From Pedobacter indicus (GTDB lineage: Bacteria > Bacteroidota > Bacteroidia > Sphingobacteriales > Sphingobacteriaceae): DNA of 64,000 bases. Below the pieces are notes generated by a model, which had not been told where the DNA came from, did no database searches, and saw only the letters and a program-made list of their open reading frames with translations. The DNA lies in assembly GCF_003449035.1 (NCBI RefSeq), contig NZ_QRGB01000001.1, positions 3,162,001 through 3,226,000 of the forward strand, in the 5' to 3' direction. Below, in pieces: positions 61,284 through 64,000 of the stretch (its first letter is position 1; each line of letters begins with the position of its first letter). The position numbers and the translations under genes are program-made.

Positions 61284-62027
61284 ATGGAATTCAACGCTAA
61301 CAACCCTATCGTTAAACTATGTCTAGAAGGTATGGAGTTAGAGGAGCAAGGGCAAAGTGAAAAAGCTAAAAGTCGGTTTATGCAAGCCTGGAATAGAGCG
61401 ACGAACGATTTCGAGCGGTTCATGACTGCTCATTATATCGCTCGGAATCAGGAAAACGTATCTGACAGATTACAATGGTTGCAGAAAAGTATCCACTCAG
61501 CGTTAAAAACCGATAGCAATGTGGCTGGTCCCGCCTTACCTCTCCTCTATTCGTTGACCGCTAAATGCTATGAAGCATTAGGCAAGTCCGGGGAGGCAAA
61601 AAAGAATCAGGACTTAGCCGACAGATCATCGGAGAAACCAAGCGACAAAGGGCCCTTTTTCCATGGTACAAAAGCAGATTTACGGGTCGGGGACCTTCTA
61701 ACAGCTGGAGGTAGTTCAAATTATCAGACTGAACTGGTCATGAACCACATTTATTTCACTGCCCTTGTAAACGGAGCCGGATTGGCTGCTACTCTGGCAA
61801 AAGGAGAAGGATTGGAACGTGTCTATCTTGTTGAACCGACGGGAGGTTTTGAGAATGATCCGAACGTTACTAATAGTAAATTTCCAGGAAACCCGACTCG
61901 TTCCTATCGTAGTAAAGAACCTCTTAAAATAATCGGCGAAATAGCCGACTGGGCAAAAATAAGTGTAGAAGAACGACAAAAATGGCAGGAAAAACTAGCA
62001 GATAACAAAGGGAAAATTATCAATTGA
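61284..62027 (+). CDS. arr: Rifampin ADP-ribosyltransferase with N-terminal helical extension
   Basis: The ATG at 61284 starts a 247-residue protein. The last about 125 residues are an Arr enzyme: GPFFHGTKADLRVGDLLT, MNHIYFTALVNGAG, RVYLVEPTGGFENDPNVT and FPGNPTRSYRSKEPL. It inactivates rifampin by NAD-dependent ADP-ribosylation. The first 115 residues are an additional helical domain with TPR-like repeats (EEQGQSEKAKSRFMQAWNRA) not found in the short plasmid-borne Arr, but seen in some chromosomal environmental forms. Its purpose is unknown. Confidence 0.93.
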   Translation: MEFNANNPIVKLCLEGMELEEQGQSEKAKSRFMQAWNRATNDFERFMTAHYIARNQENVSDRLQWLQKSIHSALKTDSNVAGPALPLLYSLTAKCYEALGKSGEAKKNQDLADRSSEKPSDKGPFFHGTKADLRVGDLLTAGGSSNYQTELVMNHIYFTALVNGAGLAATLAKGEGLERVYLVEPTGGFENDPNVTNSKFPGNPTRSYRSKEPLKIIGEIADWAKISVEERQKWQEKLADNKGKIIN

Positions 62028-62049
62028 AACGCCGATCCATGACAATGAA

Positions 62050-63171
62050 TTAGCTGGTCTTTTTATAGTTAAGAATGGCCCAAGCGTTCAAAAAAATAGC
62101 AAACCCAATGATGATTAAAAAATGGTAATAGATATCTGCCGATCCACTACCTTTTAATACAATCATCCGAACTACTTCAATGAAATAAGTTACCGGACTA
62201 CACTTCGCGATATAGTATGCCCATGTTGGCATACTGTCGATCGACGTAAACAGGCCGCTCATTAGCATAAAAATCATAATAAAGAAGAACGCAATGGACA
62301 TAGCTTGCTGCTGGGTCTCAGAATACGTTGATATCAGCAAACCAAATCCGAGTAGCGCGATTAAATAAACAGCAAGGAAAGCATAAAGCAACAGAATATT
62401 CCCCACAGGGTCGATGCCAAAAACAAGCCGGGCTACAATGAACAGGCCCACACTAAAAATAATCATTCCGATAATCCAAAAAGGGATCAGTTTGCCCAAA
62501 ATAAACTGATATTTTTTGATGGGCGTTACGTTGATCTGCTCAATAGTGCCAACCTCTTTTTCCTTCACAATATTTAATGCACACATGTACGTACTTATCA
62601 TAGTAACCAATACGACCAAAATACCGGGCACCATAAAAAAGTGGTAGTCCATATGAGGATTGAACCAATTCGACGAAGTGACGGTGATGATGGACGATTG
62701 ATTGCTCCTTTCAGGCTGCATCCACTCCAATCTGATATCCTCATTATAATTTGAAATAATCTGATTGAGATAGGCGCCAGCCAGACTTGCTTTTATACCA
62801 TTGATAGCATTAACAGCGATAAATAACTCTTGGTTATTCTCTCGAACCATCTCTCGTTCGAAACCATGCGGTATCTCCAGCACCAAATCAGATTTATCAT
62901 TCTCTATCTGTTTATAAGCGTCTTTAAATGAACTTCCATAATCGGCTAAACGAAAATAACCGGAAGCCGTAATTTCTGATACCATTTTTTGGGAGTAGGT
63001 AGAATGATCATGGTCTACAATGGAGATATTAATATTTTTCACTTCATAATCTGCCGCCAACGGAAGGATCAGTAATTGAATAATAGGTGCTACCAAAATC
63101 ATGGGTAGCAATGATTTGTTGCGAAAAATTTGCTTGAACTCTTTCTTCAGTAAAAATAGCAGGGTTCTCAT
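62050..63171 (-). CDS. ABC-2 type transporter permease (YhhJ/YbhR-like), downstream gene
   Basis: The 373-residue inner-membrane protein begins MRTLLFLLKKEFKQIFRNKS, the usual cytosolic start of YbhS/YbhR-type permeases, followed by one helix. A large periplasmic loop (about 45-170) and five C-terminal segments come next, with NIVKEKEVGTIEQINVTPIK and YFIEVVRMIVLKG. It overlaps the other permease by 4 bp. The pair would form a heterodimeric exporter with an ATPase and an HlyD-like protein encoded beyond the window. Drug or lipid export is inferred from relatives. Confidence 0.92.
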   Translation of the reverse strand: MRTLLFLLKKEFKQIFRNKSLLPMILVAPIIQLLILPLAADYEVKNINISIVDHDHSTYSQKMVSEITASGYFRLADYGSSFKDAYKQIENDKSDLVLEIPHGFEREMVRENNQELFIAVNAINGIKASLAGAYLNQIISNYNEDIRLEWMQPERSNQSSIITVTSSNWFNPHMDYHFFMVPGILVVLVTMISTYMCALNIVKEKEVGTIEQINVTPIKKYQFILGKLIPFWIIGMIIFSVGLFIVARLVFGIDPVGNILLLYAFLAVYLIALLGFGLLISTYSETQQQAMSIAFFFIMIFMLMSGLFTSIDSMPTWAYYIAKCSPVTYFIEVVRMIVLKGSGSADIYYHFLIIIGFAIFLNAWAILNYKKTS

Positions 63172-64000
63172 ATGAGTCTGATTTTAAATTTCTGGATACT
63201 GACAAGCAAAAAAAAGCTGGTCATTCCCGCCAAAATGAGTGTCTCTTTCCAAATGGCCGAAAAACCCAAGCCTTTAATCATAATTGATTTAACAATAATA
63301 TAGTACCATTTTGAGGGGACGATATTCGAAAGCAACTGAAGCGGGTATGGCATGTTTTCGATTGGAAACATAAAGCCGGTAAACAACATTGTCGGTAACA
63401 TCAGCCCCATCAATGAAATGAGCATGGCGGTCTGCTGCGATTTAGCAACATTGGAGATCAGCAGTCCCAAGGACAATGCCGTAATAATCAGCAGGGTACT
63501 TTCCGCAAACAATAAAAAGATACTTCCATTAACCGGCAGCTCCAGCAGAGTAACACTAAGGAGAAGGATTACCGTCAGGTTGATCAAAGATAAAAACAAA
63601 TAAGGGACAGCTTTCGACAGGATGACCAATAAGGGATTAAAAGGAGATACCAACAAGATTTCCATCGTACCAGTTTCTTTTTCGCGGACGATAGATACAG
63701 CCGTCATCATCACACAAATGAGCATTAGCACCAAGGCCATAACACCCGGCACAAAATTGGTTGCACCTTTTAGTTCCGGATTATATAACATCCTTGTTTC
63801 CGTGGCAATAGTATAGGGAATTTTGCGGTCATGCATCAATTCTTGCTGATAATCCATGATGATGGCCGTAGCATAATTTGTTAATGCATTCGCCGAGTTC
63901 GGGTCCGAAGCATCTGCGATGATCTGAATCTGCGCTTCATTTAAATGCAAAAGATCCTGATTAAAATTGGCCGGAAAAACGATCGCTAATTTGACATTTT
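63168..64000 (-). CDS. ABC-2 type transporter permease, N-terminus beyond the window
   Basis: The frame stays open to base 64000 (DVKLAIVFPANFNQD-like, here NVKLAIVFPANFNQDLLHLN). That is the periplasmic loop of the same permease family as the next gene, so the true start is outside. About 277 residues are visible, with REKETGTMEILLVSPFNPLL and MLPTMLFTGFMFPIENMPYP. Together with the downstream gene it forms the permease pair. A TTG within the frame is not the start. Confidence 0.92.
   Translation of the reverse strand, partial: NVKLAIVFPANFNQDLLHLNEAQIQIIADASDPNSANALTNYATAIIMDYQQELMHDRKIPYTIATETRMLYNPELKGATNFVPGVMALVLMLICVMMTAVSIVREKETGTMEILLVSPFNPLLVILSKAVPYLFLSLINLTVILLLSVTLLELPVNGSIFLLFAESTLLIITALSLGLLISNVAKSQQTAMLISLMGLMLPTMLFTGFMFPIENMPYPLQLLSNIVPSKWYYIIVKSIMIKGLGFSAIWKETLILAGMTSFFLLVSIQKFKIRLI

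Overview
The window looks like a chromosomal segment of a Bacteroidota bacterium, most likely of the Sphingobacteriaceae. Four things point there: several promoters of the Bacteroidota type (TTTG, 18-19 bp, TAnnTTTG); many TonB-dependent receptors with N-terminal carboxypeptidase-D-like domains; a MarR-led zeaxanthin-type carotenoid operon; and families common in that group (DUF4374, DUF2200, DUF6691/YeeE halves, Haem_bd/cytochrome P460, MobC/relaxase modules). No rRNA, tRNA or CRISPR array was seen.

Layout. 1-2433: the end of an RND efflux pump and its adaptor lipoprotein. 2584-7864 (minus strand): a reactive-sulfur module with two YeeE/YedE half-transporters, a Crp/Fnr regulator, a TauE permease, an MBL-rhodanese persulfide dioxygenase, and then an alpha/beta-hydrolase/OsmC fusion. 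Both promoters of the module carry a 14-bp GTWAC-N4-GTTAC site, each centred 29.5 bp from its TAnnTTTG element. 7928-12496: a decayed mobilizable element (frameshifted HTH gene, replication-gene remnant, mobC, broken relaxase, broken integrase) in which one long gene, a TIR-domain protein, is intact. 12497-20831 (minus strand): a tightly overlapping carotenoid/photoprotection operon (MarR, crtI, crtB, unknown protein, SRPBCC, crtZ, lycopene cyclase, lipocalin, photolyase, idi, epimerase). 20937-23615: a stretch of adjoining gene fragments with a 60-bp palindrome. 23620-26551: a TonB receptor under a DtxR-like box, and an unknown membrane-anchored protein. 26749-36953: an amino-acid permease, then a secreted esterase-polysaccharide lyase fusion, a secreted beta-propeller and a secreted PHP-like protein.

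37009-43397: a DnaQ/GIY-YIG nuclease, a VOC protein, and a probable copper-acquisition operon (Cys-rich membrane peptide, TonB receptor, propeller-YHS lipoprotein). 43509-44442: a divergent SDR/AraC pair in which both genes have lost material. 44458-49262: an AraC-controlled receptor/DUF4374 uptake module. 49264-54166: SulP transporter, YjbR, YebC, VWA lipoprotein and an AraC-Ogt (Ada-type) fusion. 54357-62027: a macrolide phosphotransferase, an ECF sigma factor, AlkB, small redox and monooxygenase genes, an ABC-F protein and a rifampin ADP-ribosyltransferase, so three probable antibiotic-resistance functions lie within 8 kb. 62050-64000: two ABC-2 permeases, the second cut by the window end.

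The observations most worth pursuing are the matched regulator sites of the sulfur module, the intact TIR gene in a dead mobile element, the propeller-YHS copper locus, the DtxR-like box lying on a perfect promoter, and the esterase-lyase fusion locus. All functions are read from sequence patterns and remembered families; no database search was run.
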